DNA from: Prochilodus magdalenae
Taxonomy: Eukaryota > Chordata > Actinopteri > Characiformes > Prochilodontidae
DNA length: 64,000 nucleotides
Assembly: GCA_024036415.1 (NCBI GenBank)
Contig: JAMWET010001638.1
Coordinates: forward strand, 299,001 to 363,000
Direction: 5' to 3'
Shown here piece after piece: positions 33,001 to 44,635 of this stretch. A program made the translations under genes and the position numbers. A model generated the notes under the pieces. That model was not told the DNA's origin. It worked only from the letters and a program-made list of their open reading frames with translations, and searched no databases. Every line of letters begins with the position of its first letter. Position 1 is the stretch's first letter.

Positions 33001-34154
33001 CAGGACCAGTTGCTGAAGACAGTGGTGTACCTGGTATTTCATTGTTTATTTTTCTATTACATTAACATTTATCTGATCTGATAAGTCCACAAAAGAAATA
33101 TATTATGAAGTGTGCTTCTTTACATGATTGTATGAGTCAGTAATAATCCATGTAAACCTAAAACATTCACTGGGAAAAATATCAAAGCCGCACGATGCAC
33201 CAGTGTTTCAGATTTTCCTCAACAGCTGGTTTTGTAGTAATCCTTACTAATGTTCACTTGCTAGCCAATCCCATCTGTTTGTTTATCCGGTGTTTGGCTG
33301 CCATATTTTTGGCAGTTTTATGCATCTTACATTCTTTATCCAATGGTGCAGTTACCCCGTTTGCCTTGTTTAAAAGAAATTAGTTTGTCTTCTGTGTGAC
33401 TGTAAAAAGAGTAAACATAAGTCATGTACAGCAAACAAATTGCAGCACTTTAAAAAATCCCTCCTTTGGATATCCATTACATTTTTTAACATTTAATACT
33501 TATTTGATAGTTTAATACATAATCTGTACTGAAATACGTTTTTAAAGTAACCTTCCCAACCCTTTTGAACTGCTATCTAATGATGGATCTTGTAAGATGT
33601 TTAGTCTTAGTTATTCTAAAATGAACTAAGATTATCAACAGAATGTAAGAAAATAACAGTTGTGATGCATGTCAAAGACATTTATGTATCGAGTTGCAGA
33701 GATAACCACAAAAGTTGCACCCACAAATCACAAAACCAGCTAGCCCCAGCCTGTCCTGTCTCTTAATACCACTTTGTACCTTAAGTCACTGTAGGGATGC
33801 CATCAGTCCATAATGGCAGGACGAAGAAGCAGCAATGCGCTGATGCCGTATTCTAACCTCTTCCATCATGTTGAAGGTTCTGCTCCTAGGTAGGTCATTT
33901 AAGGACCAGTAAATGCAATGATGGCTGAAAATGTTGACAAGCAACCATTATATCTATCCATCTTCAGCAGCGAATAAAAGAAGGCATGTAAATATAAGCA
34001 GTGTTAACTGCCGTTGCCGTCCACCGCTGGAGACTCTCTTTGCAAGTAAATGTCTGAAGTTTGATTCTGAAACAGAAACAGCTGAAATGCTAAATTGAGT
34101 AGGAGGTACTGTGTATTTCCATGTGTCATGAAATAGGTGTGGACACCACAATTC
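33001..34154. other. spacer, nothing firm
   Basis: No supported gene. The 33186 segment GCACGATGCACCAGTG slightly resembles the hAT-like end at 14290. A possible hAT right end near 33546 is noted with the 29696 element. Confidence 0.4.
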
Positions 34155-34275
34155 ATGTGTCCATTACAGTTGGTGACACTGCTGCACTGCATCCAGCAGA
34201 CTGGGCTTTGGGCAAGACTCCAAACGTTACAGCAGCTTACCTCTGCATCATGATTAGACTGCATGTCACTCTGAA
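34155..34275 (+). mobile_element. tRNA-derived SINE, decayed partial copy
   Basis: GGGCTTTGGGCAAGACTCC and AGCAGCTTACCTCTGCATC with TGATTAGACTGCATGTCAC follow the body and tail of the SINEs at 12684 and 52965. The tRNA-like head is not recognisable. Confidence 0.5.
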
Positions 34276-34699
34276 TAAAACAGGCCTGTCAAATGTTGTT
34301 AGTATAATGTAGGCTCTGTTTCTCCTGTTGTATTTTATTGGCAGCCTAATATTGGATGAACACACGCTGCTAACGTTACTTTCATTTACAGTGTGCTTTT
34401 ATCATCACCTGTGAAATCTGGAGGAACTAATGCTGTTAAAGTATGAGAGATAACTTAAGTGTGCACATAAGTAACCTAAGTGCTCTTTTTTGGTTCTCTC
34501 ATTTTAAGAAGAAATGCATATGCTCAGACACACACACACACACACACACAAATGCACTGTTCAACAGGATGGTGATACACTGTAAGTGGTCCAAATCTCT
34601 GACGGCCCATAATTCCCCTCTTCATCGTTGCACCATCGCAACACATCAAATGCCTGATTATAGTTATCTTGCTATACCAAAATCAATGAATGCAGGTGG
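34276..34699. other. spacer with short (CA)n
   Basis: A (CA)12 tract lies at 34528-34551. Nothing else recognised. Confidence 0.6.
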
Positions 34700-35049
34700 A
34701 TAGGATCGCAAGAGCGGGAGAGAGAGAGAGAAAGAGAGCGAGGACATGCTTTCAGTGAGAATTGCGTGTGTATAGTCTCGGGTAGTTACTTGGAAATAAG
34801 AAATCACACACGCAGAAAATAATCTCATTCTTTTGGGTCCCGAATCTCTCATGGGCTAAATATGAGGATTTCGTTATGTGACTGTCAAATCAGGCCGAAA
34901 ATGCTGCTAACATTCAGGAGCCAAGGAAAGAAAGGGAAGCGAAAAGAATGAAAAGGTAAAAAAAGGAAAGTGACAACAGCATCAACTCTTCGCTTTCCAA
35001 AATGATTGGACAGCAGGTTCAGTGAATAGAAAACATATTCTTCTCTCTC

Positions 35050-35096
<47 letters not shown>

Positions 35097-35300
35097 TACA
35101 CACACCCACACGCCCCAAAGGCCTGATCCCTCATGTCCCAGATTGCTTCCTTCTGCATTCTCTGTTTGGGGGGATGATGTTGAGTGTTGATTGGCCGTCA
35201 TATATAAATGATAATGCATAATGTTGAACATCCTGGCAGATGACACTGACGGTTTCAATAAAAAATGAGCCCCCAGTGAGAAAAGGAATGAAAAATTTAT
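34700..35300. promoter_or_regulatory. candidate conserved noncoding element split by (CT)n
   Basis: Non-repetitive stretches at 34740-34920 and 35110-35300 flank a (CT)n microsatellite of about 50 bp (35042-35093). The first has ATTTCGTTATGTGACTGTC (MEIS-like TGACTGTCA) and CTAAATATGAGG. The second has GTTGATTGGCCGTC, AATGATAATGCATAATG and TTCAATAAAAAATGAGCCCC. No supported frame. The motif richness suggests an enhancer; this is inference only. Confidence 0.35.
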
Positions 35301-36330
35301 GTGAGAGAGAGAGAGACAGAGAGAAAGAGCAAGAGAGAGAGACAGTACTGTGGTGTGACAATGGTCCAGACTATCCCCACTGAGTGATCAGGGCTATTAA
35401 ATATGGGTTTCTGCACATGTACAGTCTTCTATTAATTATTACATTCTTAATGGAGCATGCATGGACTATATGTAAATGGTGTTATTTCTATACTCCTACC
35501 TGTAAAAGTATGTGTGGGTGGGTGGCTGGCTGGTACGCGAGCGAGTGGTGTATTCAGAGAGAGCGGGTGTGTGTTTGTGAGAGTGTTTTCACACACACAG
35601 ACAGACAGGACACGATGTACAGATGGTCGGGATGCTCTTGCTTTCTGCTTTTCTTTATTTTTCCACGCTGTTTCATGAGATGTCTTTGCTGAGATTTGTA
35701 GAGATTTTGAAAGCAGAATTTCACAATTTGCACAACATGCCTTGCAGATACCTTTAGATGTGTGTGTACATGCATTTAGAGATCCAAGCCATTTTTTACA
35801 ATAGGAATGTACAGAATGTACCATACAGTGCATGAATTCTAGGCCATCAAAAATATAGCAAGGAAAACACTATGTAACATCAGACAAATACATATAAAAC
35901 ACAATACAAAAACATGAATACAGTACAGGGTAAGCAAAGATGTTTGTTTTTTGTAAAGTTGAGGATATGCATCTTTGCATACATGTATTCAATTCTAGTA
36001 CCTGATTTAATTTAGTGAAGAATGGTTCAAAAAGACTAGGTATTGGAAAATTGTAACTGTAAATGATGTACTTGCTTGAGGAAAGATTGAGAAATGATTA
36101 CGCTAACACACATAAACAAATCTAATCATAACCAATATTGCACAGACAAACAGCCATAAAGAAAAGTTTCTTATACAGCTTACGACTTTGGCACATCACT
36201 GGTTTATTACATTTGTTTATTACACGGTTTATTACAGGAAAAAAATATCACTTTCTATATATTTAAAAACATTTTGTGGATTTAATAAAATTATATGGAT
36301 TGAATAACATTCTGCAATAACATTAAACAT
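35301..36330. other. spacer with GA-rich and short simple repeats
   Basis: A (GA)n-type stretch lies at 35304-35342 and (GTGTG/ACACAC) pieces near 35570-35600. Overlapping frames of 102 and 128 residues on opposite strands at 35384-35833 have no recognisable domain. Confidence 0.45.
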
Positions 36331-36588
36331 TATATCGTTGCTGTCCAAAGAAAAACATGTATCTCCATTTTTGTTGTTTTTTACTTTTATGCCTCATTGG
36401 ATCACATGAGCTGCTGTTTACACAGTGTGGAGATTTCATGAAGAATGGACTGACAGAAAGGGGCCAAAACCTCTAGAAAAGATGTCTGGTTCCATTGACT
36501 TCCATTCAAATTAAAGAGGTTTTTGGCCTCTCCTGTAAAGTTGCCATTTTGGAAATACCTGTTTTTCTTTGGACAGCGACGACATATA
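36331..36588 (+). mobile_element. MITE family M1, copy b (best preserved)
   Basis: The terminal inverted repeats are about 26-28 bp: the left end TATATCGTTGCTGTCCAAAG and the right end CTTTGGACAGCGACGACATA. The interior carries ACTTTTATGCCTCATTGG, TGAGCTGCTGTTTACACAG and TTCCATTGACTTCCATTC. It is 258 bp with no open frame. Copies at 6050, 39860 and 45349 share the ends and interior. TATA at both boundaries may include a TA target duplication, as for Tc1/mariner-type MITEs; this is not certain. Confidence 0.85.
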
Positions 36589-37034
36589 ATAACCTATATA
36601 ATTAAACATTAACATAAGACATTACAGGCATTGATACAGGCATAAATATTGATAAAAATGCATTATATAGTACTTTGATAACATGTGACAACTACTTACC
36701 ATTAGGTGTGTACAATACATCATATTACATACGTACATTGTGGCAACACAAACAGAACTACTGCAGCTGGTTAAATATTATGAAATTTGGCATTTCCTCT
36801 GCAAACAGCAGGTTATTACCCACCTGTTACAGTCAAATAAGTATTGTTGGAAACATATCAGCATTGTTACATGTACATAATTACATAAGAAGAAAATGAT
36901 AAGAAAATGCTGTCCAGCCTTTAGGATACACTAGTATAATCACATGAGTAAGGTTAAAAACCTGTTACCATCAGATAAACAGTGCCCATGCTCCACTCTT
37001 GCTTCAGAGCCTAAAAAACTAAATATCTAACAAG
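36589..37034. other. AT-rich spacer
   Basis: Nothing recognised apart from a 74-residue frame without a domain. Confidence 0.5.
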
Positions 37035-37260
37035 ATGTACAGCAGTGAAGAGGCTGTTACAGAGAAAAAGACAATTTGCCATAAAAAAAAAAAAAAAATT
37101 AAACAAAGAAGAGCACCCCAGAGGCCAGACCTCAGCTTTACTGAATATGTTTGGGGTTACTTGGAGAAAGAAAAACGTGCAACAAACTTTAGAAGTGTGG
37201 AAACATATGGAAGCAGGTTTCTGAAAATAAGAATTCTGAAAAAAATAGAAAAAAAAAATA
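37035..37260 (+). pseudogene. Tc1/mariner transposase C-terminal fragment
   Basis: A 106-codon frame contains APQRPDLSFTEYVWGYLEKE. This aligns with the family block [14 protein letters not shown], covering the last catalytic acid region, followed by a degenerate ETYGSRFLKI. A poly(A) run (37083-37099) sits where the preceding catalytic region should be. Residues 1-25 of the open frame are unrelated. Confidence 0.65.
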
Positions 37261-39060
37261 GAAATTGTAGTAAAGGTCGAGACTCAACACACAAAATATT
37301 GACGAATATGTGCAATATATTTAGTTCAAACATTGCTGTGAGGAAATGTTTGTAGTCAGCCACAAGAGGATAAGTGAGGACAGGCACTGATGTGAGCTTT
37401 ATACCCCTCATATTCCTGTAACTGGGTATAGTGACGTGGGCATCTGCTCCAGAGCATCCTGTTCTATTGGTGATGTTTTTCTGTGGAGATTATACAAACT
37501 GTAAGTGTTTAACTCATTCTTATTTACATGCAGCATAACATGGTAGTACATTCTATTCTCTCAAAGATCCTTGACAGAGATGTCAGTAGCAGTCTCTTAA
37601 AAATCTTTCTTACTGATACTCTACCAGTCTTAAAATTATTTCTACTCTTTTTGATTCAGGATCTCCCCCTCCGCGCCCCCTGTCTTCTTTTTAGTGAGTA
37701 ACACTCTGATTCTCAGTTGGGATCAGGTCAGGAGACTATAACAGTTGTGTGTTTTAAGTCACACATGCAAGTTCGATTATGCTTTCCACATTGAGTGCTT
37801 CGCAAGCATTTGTGGAAAGCTTTGTATCTGTTTTTCCTGTTTGCTACAAGCTGCATACCACTATAACAGGTCCTCAAATCATGCATGGTGAATCCAGTTT
37901 CCAATCCTGGCTTTTTACTCTCTCGCAGTTAACAGAACTGTTGATGTAAATGAGGGGTACAGTGGCCGACAAGAAATTGCACTGCAAATACACAAAATAC
38001 ATGCAACTTTAGAAAAACTGTCACCACAATACAATGGAAATGTTTCTGGAAGACTCTAAAAGGGATCTGTAAGGGAAAATCACTGAGAGAAGGTAACAGA
38101 GACTAAAGGTTCATGTTATAGCTGTAGTTATCAGGTATTATACTTACACTGTAAAGCTAATTCATATTACCTACCATACAGTGATATCAGTGAGTTATTG
38201 CACCAGGTCCCTGCCTCTGGACACCAATGACCGCTAGAGATGAGGTAGTTACCTAGGCTCAGATGCCAACACCAGCCATGACTGACAATGGAGAAAGATG
38301 TAGCCCACGAGGGAGGGATTTTGGATAACATCCACGACAGGCATGAGCCCTGCCTCTGGGCCTCATCTACAGTACCACAATGTTCACTTGTGGTGGCCAA
38401 GCTGGTGGCCAAGTGGGAGCAGTGATGGGGAAGCAAAGAAACAGCCTCTCTTTGCTTCTAAGTTCAGGTGCTTGCGCTGCTACTTAATGAGAGCTACCTG
38501 ACACTGATGTGACGCCAGCAGAGTGGGTACCTTTGAAAAAAGTGGAGAGCGAAGAGAGAGAGGAGAGATGGATGAACAGCAGCAACAAGAAAAGGACTGA
38601 AAACTGGTGAAAATCTCATGTGAGAAGGATGGAAAAGTCTAGATGGAAGCCATTGAAAAGTGATGATTATTTTTCATTTGAGTTGGTGAGTGTAATGAAG
38701 TAAAATGCTTGCTGCTGCTGTCTTTCTGGCCTCCAGCATCCCATTTTCAGTGCACTTTATTATTTTGAAGAGCATGTGTAAATGGCTATGAAACAAATGA
38801 ACATCTCCACTACACTTCAATAGTGTAAGGCTATGCATGTTTTTGCATCTGCTGATTGGAAGAACAGTATATTTAGTACAAATGGACTGAAAGCTTAAAT
38901 ATGTAGTACATAAATACTGGGTCGCTTGTGCTTTGGACCTCTTCCCCAAGCAGATACATCTGAATAGGAGTATTTAAAGAAAAGTGAAGGACGTGCCATA
39001 CAAGGGTGTAAGTGAATTATCTACACTGGCTACCATATCTTCATCAGTCTAATGTAGATT
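37261..39060. other. spacer with a CTCF-core motif
   Basis: No supported gene. GCGCCCCCTG at 37673-37682 equals the CTCF core, in the same orientation as the one at 28556. The segment 38195-38450 is GC-richer with a repeated GTGGTGGCCAAGC/GGTGGCCAAGT phrase near 38391; an 89-residue minus frame there has no recognisable domain. Confidence 0.4.
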
Positions 39061-39390
39061 TTGCATTTAAGACCTAAGGATCAAATTGAACCTTCATTTT
39101 TCAACACTAAATCTGCATACGAATCCTGGCAACAAAAAGGTTTGGGAAATCTGGCATACATTTTCAGAAACATGCCCACACAAGTTTACTTGAGATTCCT
39201 TTACAAATTGATAAGATCTTTCCACCATGCTAATAAGTGGGATATAAATTTTAGCTCCATTAGCCTTGCAGCGTCTAAGCTAAAAAAACTAAACAGCTTT
39301 GGACAGTTTTGCCTGATCGACTACATTTTGAATAAGGGGGAATATTGTGACCTGTGCTCCCTATCATTTCAGAAGACCTCCTGCTACTGA
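39061..39390 (+). pseudogene. possible LINE C-terminal remnant
   Basis: A 109-codon open frame starts in AT-rich DNA. The stretch ESWQQKGLGNLAYIF is reminiscent of the W-x-x-K-G-I-x-x-L-x-x-L-F pattern downstream of the reverse transcriptase in some fish L1/Tx1 LINEs. No other domain was found, and the match is short enough to be chance. Confidence 0.2.
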
Positions 39391-39859
39391 TTTCAGTCAC
39401 ATTAGCATTGCTGTAGCTGTGTGAGTTATAGACAAAGGCAGACGAAGGAACAGAGATAAGCAATCAAGCACACATTCGTCCTTTAATTGCCTTTTAATAG
39501 ACAACCATTAAAGATTACTATCCTTCAACTTAAATTAACTTGACTTCTCATGCCTGCCACTCTATGTGTGTATGTGTGAGTGAGTATTGGGATTATCTGA
39601 TTAAACTGCACATTATGGTGATAAACGATTATAAAATTCACTCTTGGTCATCAGATAAATTTAAAGAAAAATGAATAGGGATTTTAAGGTGCGATGGCAT
39701 GAGAAAGGCACTGTTTATACTCTCTCTCTTCTGTTTCGCTTAGAGTTAGAGCTTCACTTTTAGCTTTGACACTTTGTTTAATGATAGAAATGTATTTTCT
39801 CTTATTCAGTAACTCTGGTCGCCACAGAAAAGGTAAGAGACTGAAGGAAAGAGATTTTT
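39391..39859. other. spacer, nothing recognised
   Basis: Unique-looking DNA without open frames of note. Confidence 0.5.
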
Positions 39860-40080
39860 TATATCGTCACTGCCCAAATAAAAACATGTATCTCCATTTT
39901 TGTTGATTTTAACTTTTGTGTCTCATTTAATCATGAGTTGCTCTTTGCACCGTGTGGGAATTTCATTAAGACCAACAGGAATGGCCCAAAACTGCTTGGA
40001 AAGATGTTCAGTTCCATTGATTTACATTTAAATTAAATTAGGTTTTTGGCATCTCCTGTAAGGTTACCATTTTCAGTCAG
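39860..40080 (+). mobile_element. MITE family M1, copy c (right end lost)
   Basis: TATATCGTCACTGCCC at the left end, TGTATCTCCATTTTTGTTG, TTTTGTGTCTCATTTAATC and CAGTTCCATTGATTTACATT follow copy b (36331) closely. Similarity stops after CTCCTGTAAGGTTACCATTT, so the right inverted repeat is missing. Confidence 0.8.
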
Positions 40081-40111
40081 GTACAGGAATAAGGCCCGTC
40101 CCTGTTTACAT

Positions 40112-40190
40112 CACATGCACGGCTGAGCGTGAAACTCGAATCATTCGCAAGTCTCACGTCAGACCTACCCACCACGTTTCAATTGTTAAT
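40112..40190 (-). mobile_element. Tc1/mariner derivative T1, terminal fragment (copy e)
   Basis: GAGCGTGAAACTCG, AATCATTCGCAAGTCTCACG and CTACCCACCACGTTTCAATT correspond to the outer region of copy b (21580-21645). Nothing more of the element is present. The following 40190-40320 is AT-rich with ATTAATATT words. Confidence 0.55.
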
Positions 40191-40324
40191 AAAACAATTA
40201 ATATTAACAATTAATATTATTGTTAATATTACCATTTACTGAATATACATAAATTAAAGCAAGCAAATTACAAATTAACTAATGAACAGGTAATAATGTG
40301 TTGTCATAATTGTATTATTATCAG

Positions 40325-40497
40325 TAGCATTAGTATTAGTATTAATATCAGTATTAATAGTCTTATTAGTATTAGTATTAGTATTAGTATTAATATCAGT
40401 ATTAGTAGTCTTATTAGTATTAGTATTAGTATTAGTATTAGTATTAGTATTAATATCAGTATTAGTAGTCTTATTAGTATTAGTATTAGTATTGCTG
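40325..40497. repeat. ATTAGT hexanucleotide array with longer-period structure
   Basis: Runs of (ATTAGT)n are broken three times by ATTAATATCAGTATTA followed by a GTCTTATTAG variant. This gives blocks of about 54-66 bp: two levels of repetition. The ISISI and LILIL frames on the two strands are artefacts. Confidence 0.95.
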
Positions 40498-40604
40498 CTC
40501 TTAACCTTCCGTTAATAGCTGCTATCATGCACTTCCTTTGGTATTATGACATGAAAGCGCAGAAGCCAATAAAGATCTTAGCCCATAACTGATTAAAGAT
40601 GAAA

Positions 40605-40638
40605 CAAAGAGAGAAAGAAAGAGAGAGAGAGAGAAAGC

Positions 40639-40674
<36 letters not shown>

Positions 40675-40732
40675 GAGAGAGAAAGCGAGATAGAGAGAGA
40701 GAGAGAGTAGAGAGAGAGAGAGAGAGAGTAGG
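40605..40732. repeat. (GA)n-rich tract
   Basis: An interrupted GA tract of about 128 bp. The minus-strand 187-residue frame that begins beyond it is LS-rich through this tract and is not a gene. Confidence 0.9.
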
Positions 40733-41930
40733 GAGTGTACTGTCTACATGTTTGATGCATGTGGAGTGCATATGACTGTGTGTTAGTGCTGGGTCATTGC
40801 GGTACATTAGACCAGTGAGGGGTTCGCTTTCATACCGCAGACCCACACTTAACTCCATGAAAAATGAATTACACTGTGAGATAAAGTGACAGATGTGTGT
40901 GGAGAGCAAGGTGGCGGAGTGACCAGGAGACAGTCGAGGGTGTGTGAGAGAGGGGAGAGATAGTAGGAGGGTTTTGTGTGAGGGGTTGATTGAGAGGGCA
41001 GTTGAGGTCAGCTCTCGTGATGAATTATGTAGTTTTGACAGCAGCTGTAACTTGGCCGTGCTTGTGACCTTATTAAAGATGAGACACCCGGAGAGTTGAT
41101 TGCACACTCATACACACACCAGCACTGCTGTACTTGAAGGATAAAATGCTGGACCTGGAACCCTAACCCTAATCACCACCTTGATCCAGGTTTGTGGTCT
41201 ACATGATATACAGGCATATGACATATTCCAACTCCTGTAAAAAACGGCATATAAAATATAAAAAATGATAATGCACTTGTATGAATATAGCCATGTTTAA
41301 AATGCTTTATAAATACAGTATAATGTGTTATGAAAGTTGCAATTGTTTCTTAGAGGCTTGTTCACATGTTGCTCATGTTCTCAATATCAACTTTTTGCTC
41401 AGGTTCGATCTCTCTGACATGATGGTTCACATTCATATAGGAAAACTGGCATCCTGAGATGACCCGAATGTAATCAGTCCTAATCAGTGATGTCATGTGA
41501 ATGAATCACCACAACTCCATATAATCTAACCAACAGAGAGCCTTAAACCACTGTCAGTTCTTCATCGTTAGAGAGAGATGAAGATGAGGGGTCAGGTGTG
41601 TTGTTTTTCACTGTTTGCTGGCACTAACTTCATATTTTGTGATGATGCACGAACGGTAAAAACAGCTAATTAATTCTGATCTAAGCATCTCATTAAGGAT
41701 GCATTGTCATAAATCAAATACACACTTGGACCGCATATGAAAATGGCTTAGTGACTCAGGTAAGATCAAGCCTGAAAACTCTACTCAATTTTAAGAAGAA
41801 CAATTCTTAAGAAAAGGGTTTTTGGTGTAGGCACCAACTCAGGGCCAGGTTTTGAAGCACTCGGACCCTCACAGATCTCTACTGAATTCCTTTAAAGACA
41901 GGTGTCAGGCTGCAATTGAGCAGAGTAATA
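40733..41930. other. spacer with two telomere-like hexamers
   Basis: No supported gene. CCCTAACCCTAA at 41161-41172 is two telomeric repeats, too few to call an interstitial telomere array. The rest is unique-looking. Confidence 0.45.
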
Positions 41931-42154
41931 GGTTGGCGTAGGTTGGTGTAGCTCAGTGGATAACACCACCACCACATGTGGGAGACGGGAGTTTGAATCC
42001 TGGTCTGTGTGACTATGCTGTACTACACCAATAAGAGTCCGTGGGTAACTGAGTGAGTTCTAACTCTACATTGGCCTACCTGTAATAGGATTAAGCTTGT
42101 AAGTCGCTCCGGATAAGAGTTCCAGCTAAATATGTAAATGTAATAAATGAATGA
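41931..42154 (+). mobile_element. tRNA-derived SINE, copy 2 (best head)
   Basis: The A box is GTAGCTCAGTGG (41948-41959) and the B box GAGTTTGAATCC ends at 42000, with spacing normal for a tRNA-like pol III promoter. The body ACACCAATAAGAGTCCGTGG and tail GTAAGTCGCTCCGGATAAGA are shared with copies at 12684 and 52965. It ends in AATG-type short repeats (AATAAATGAATG). GGTTGGCGTA/GGTTGGTGTA is doubled at the 5' end. Confidence 0.9.
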
Positions 42155-43439
42155 GCAATGGCGCATTGGAAAAATTAGGGCAAAAATTGGATTTATGCAA
42201 CTTTCGCTGAACGTCCTGACGCATGGCTGGTATGACACACAATACGTTGATAAGACCATCTCACTTCCCCGAGCCCTACAATGTGACCCCTCTCCAATTC
42301 TTCCAACTGCTAAAATTGCTTTTGAAACCTTCTACTAATTCAACCCTTCTACTAACTCAACCCTTCTACTAACGCAATGTGAACATGCATAAACATGGTA
42401 TTCGTATACTGTGCTACCACACTACCGTCCACAGTCTGCAAGCTATACGGTGAAACACCATGTTTGCTAATCGGTTCATTCCCATATGAAACATGTACAA
42501 GTTACTGTATGCATATCCTAGTGTAGGTCTGCCTATGAATGCTTTTATGAGTAATCAAAATGACTTTTTGATCATTGATCATTAACTGATGTTTGTTCCG
42601 TCTCATTTTTATAAATCAAGTTTATTAACTTCCATTATATTCTGGTGTAACAGGTCACTCATGAAACATTAATATTTTTTCTATTTTTAATGATTTTAAT
42701 AGTCTTTACTATTTTATTTATTTTATGTTGCTCTTATTCAGCAGTAACTACTGGGTGAATTCACTTTTGCCTTTCTTCATGTTGTTGCATGTTACATTTT
42801 CCTCTTAATCCCTAGTAGGTTTGTTCATAATTTGGTCCATAAGCAATTAATATGTATATTCATGATTGACTGCTCATTTCTTAAAGGTAATATTTATTTT
42901 CTTCTTTTCTCTCATGTTCATTCCAAAGTGAACAAATGCCACAAACAAAATGTCACCAAATGTACCAAATAACGCTAAAGCTGAAGAATGTTTTAGCTGT
43001 CGATAAAATGCAAACATGTTTCCTCAAATAAGTGAAGCTACAGTTCAGGTTAACGTTATAGTATAGGGGAAGCTGGTAAATTTACCTCAGAGAATTTGAA
43101 CTGAGCTGGCAGTAGTGTTTACTCTTGATTCAGCAAACTTGAATCAGCCTAGTTAGCATAACCTTTCACTTAAAGAAGCAGCATATAACCTATTAGCCTA
43201 TATAGCCTATAACCTATTAACATATAACATTGCGAATTGCATCCTACTGAACCCCCACCACTCCCTCCCTCCCTCTCTTCCCAGAGAACCTACAGTGGCC
43301 ACCAGAATTCCTGCTGTTGCGTCAGTGCCTGCCCCAATTTTGTTATCCTTCTTCATGTTTTGGCTTCTGTGATGGTGAGGATTCTCCCTCCCAGTGTGTC
43401 AGGTAACATCAGTGTCACATGCACATTCTCAAAGAGCAA
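42155..43439. other. spacer with a 17-bp triplet repeat
   Basis: Three tandem units of CCTTCTACTAACTCAA type lie at 42326-42376. CATATAACCTATTA-like words repeat at 43180-43225. No supported gene. Confidence 0.55.
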
Positions 43440-43630
43440 GTGAGAAAGGGTAGAGAGCAAAAGAGTGTGAGAGAGAAAGAGGCAAAGCACAAGAGGGATG
43501 GTGAGAGAGTGAAAGAGGAAAAATCAGAACAAGCCACGCAAAAAAAGAGAGACGGAGAGAGAAAAGTGTGAGCGTGAGAAAGCCTGAGTGTTAAAATGAG
43601 TGAGGGAATAAGGCAAAAGAGTTAAAACTC

Positions 43631-43673
<43 letters not shown>

Positions 43674-43900
43674 AGCAAGAGGAAAAATGCAGAAAGACAG
43701 AAAAAGGCAGGAAGTAGAAGAATCAGAACAAGAGAGAAAGAATAAGTGAGGAAAAACTAGATGAGAATAAGAATCAGAAGTAAGACCGAAAAAGATGGTC
43801 AGAAAGAGACAGAATTGAAATGAGAGAATGAGAGAAACAAGGTGAAAATGCTATATAGAGGGAGACAGTGAGCAAGAGAGAAAGAGAGCAAAACATTAAG
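43440..43900. repeat. GA-rich (polypurine) domain
   Basis: About 460 bp is strongly purine-rich on the plus strand, with a pure (GA)n at 43635-43671. It mirrors, in the opposite strand sense, the polypyrimidine domain at 17340. GAATCAGAA-like words recur (43522, 43721, 43770). Confidence 0.85.
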
Positions 43901-44635
43901 GGTGATGAGGTTAAACTGAGGTAAGGAAAGTCTGGGCTGCGAGTGTAAATATTGTATGACAGCTCGGCTGAATCCTCTGCCTTATAAATCCATCCTGTTC
44001 CCCTGTTAACCTCAGCTATCATGCTCATAGAACCACAGCTTCAGTGTCCTAATGCAGCTTTAGGGCTGAGTTCATCCAGGTGTGTGTGTGTTTACTCGTG
44101 TGTGTTAAATAATTTATAAGCAAAGAAAAATGTGTTAACATGACTGAAATGTCAATGTCTCAGTTGATGCTGTCTTGTACACTTGGGTGGTATGTGTAAC
44201 TGACTTTTCCAGGCTGCATCCACAAATGAGGTCTTTCATGGCAGCTGTTAGCAGGTTTACACCACAATGGTGGAAATTCCCTTTCAGCACACTTGGCTTA
44301 GGCTAGTTTAGTGTCTCTTCACACCTAATTCAGTTTGTCAGTTTGAAGCGTTATATGCGACCTGAAGACGAATTTGCCGCACTTGCTTGACTACATGACT
44401 AACCAACTCTATCGTATCGTATATAGCTGATAATGCACCCAGTGTTTACCGCACTCTATTGCACAGCCTAGCAGCAGCCAGGGGCCTTCACTAAATGCTT
44501 ATGGATGATGGGCAAAGCTTTTAGAGGATGTTTTTCATAACCCAAAAATGTCTGTTCTTCATTAAGTTTTAGAGTAGCAGTAAGCAGAAAGTGCAAAGGC
44601 TGTTTTCATGTCTACTCAATAGACATGAACAAATA
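43901..44635. other. spacer, nothing recognised
   Basis: A short GT tract near 44080. No supported gene. Confidence 0.5.

Noticed and set aside
35384..35833. 102- and 128-residue frames on opposite strands
   Set aside because: Mutual shadows across GT/CA-rich DNA with no domain.
38167..38436. 89-residue minus-strand frame in GC-richer DNA
   Set aside because: No domain; contains a short duplicated GGTGGCCAAG phrase; length is compatible with chance.
40544..41107. 187-residue minus-strand frame
   Set aside because: The downstream third is the (GA)n tract read as LS repeats; the remainder has no recognisable motif.
41161..41172. Interstitial telomere repeat
   Set aside because: Only two CCCTAA copies; expected by chance.
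41948..42000. tRNA gene
   Set aside because: Good A and B boxes, but it continues into the shared SINE body and tail.
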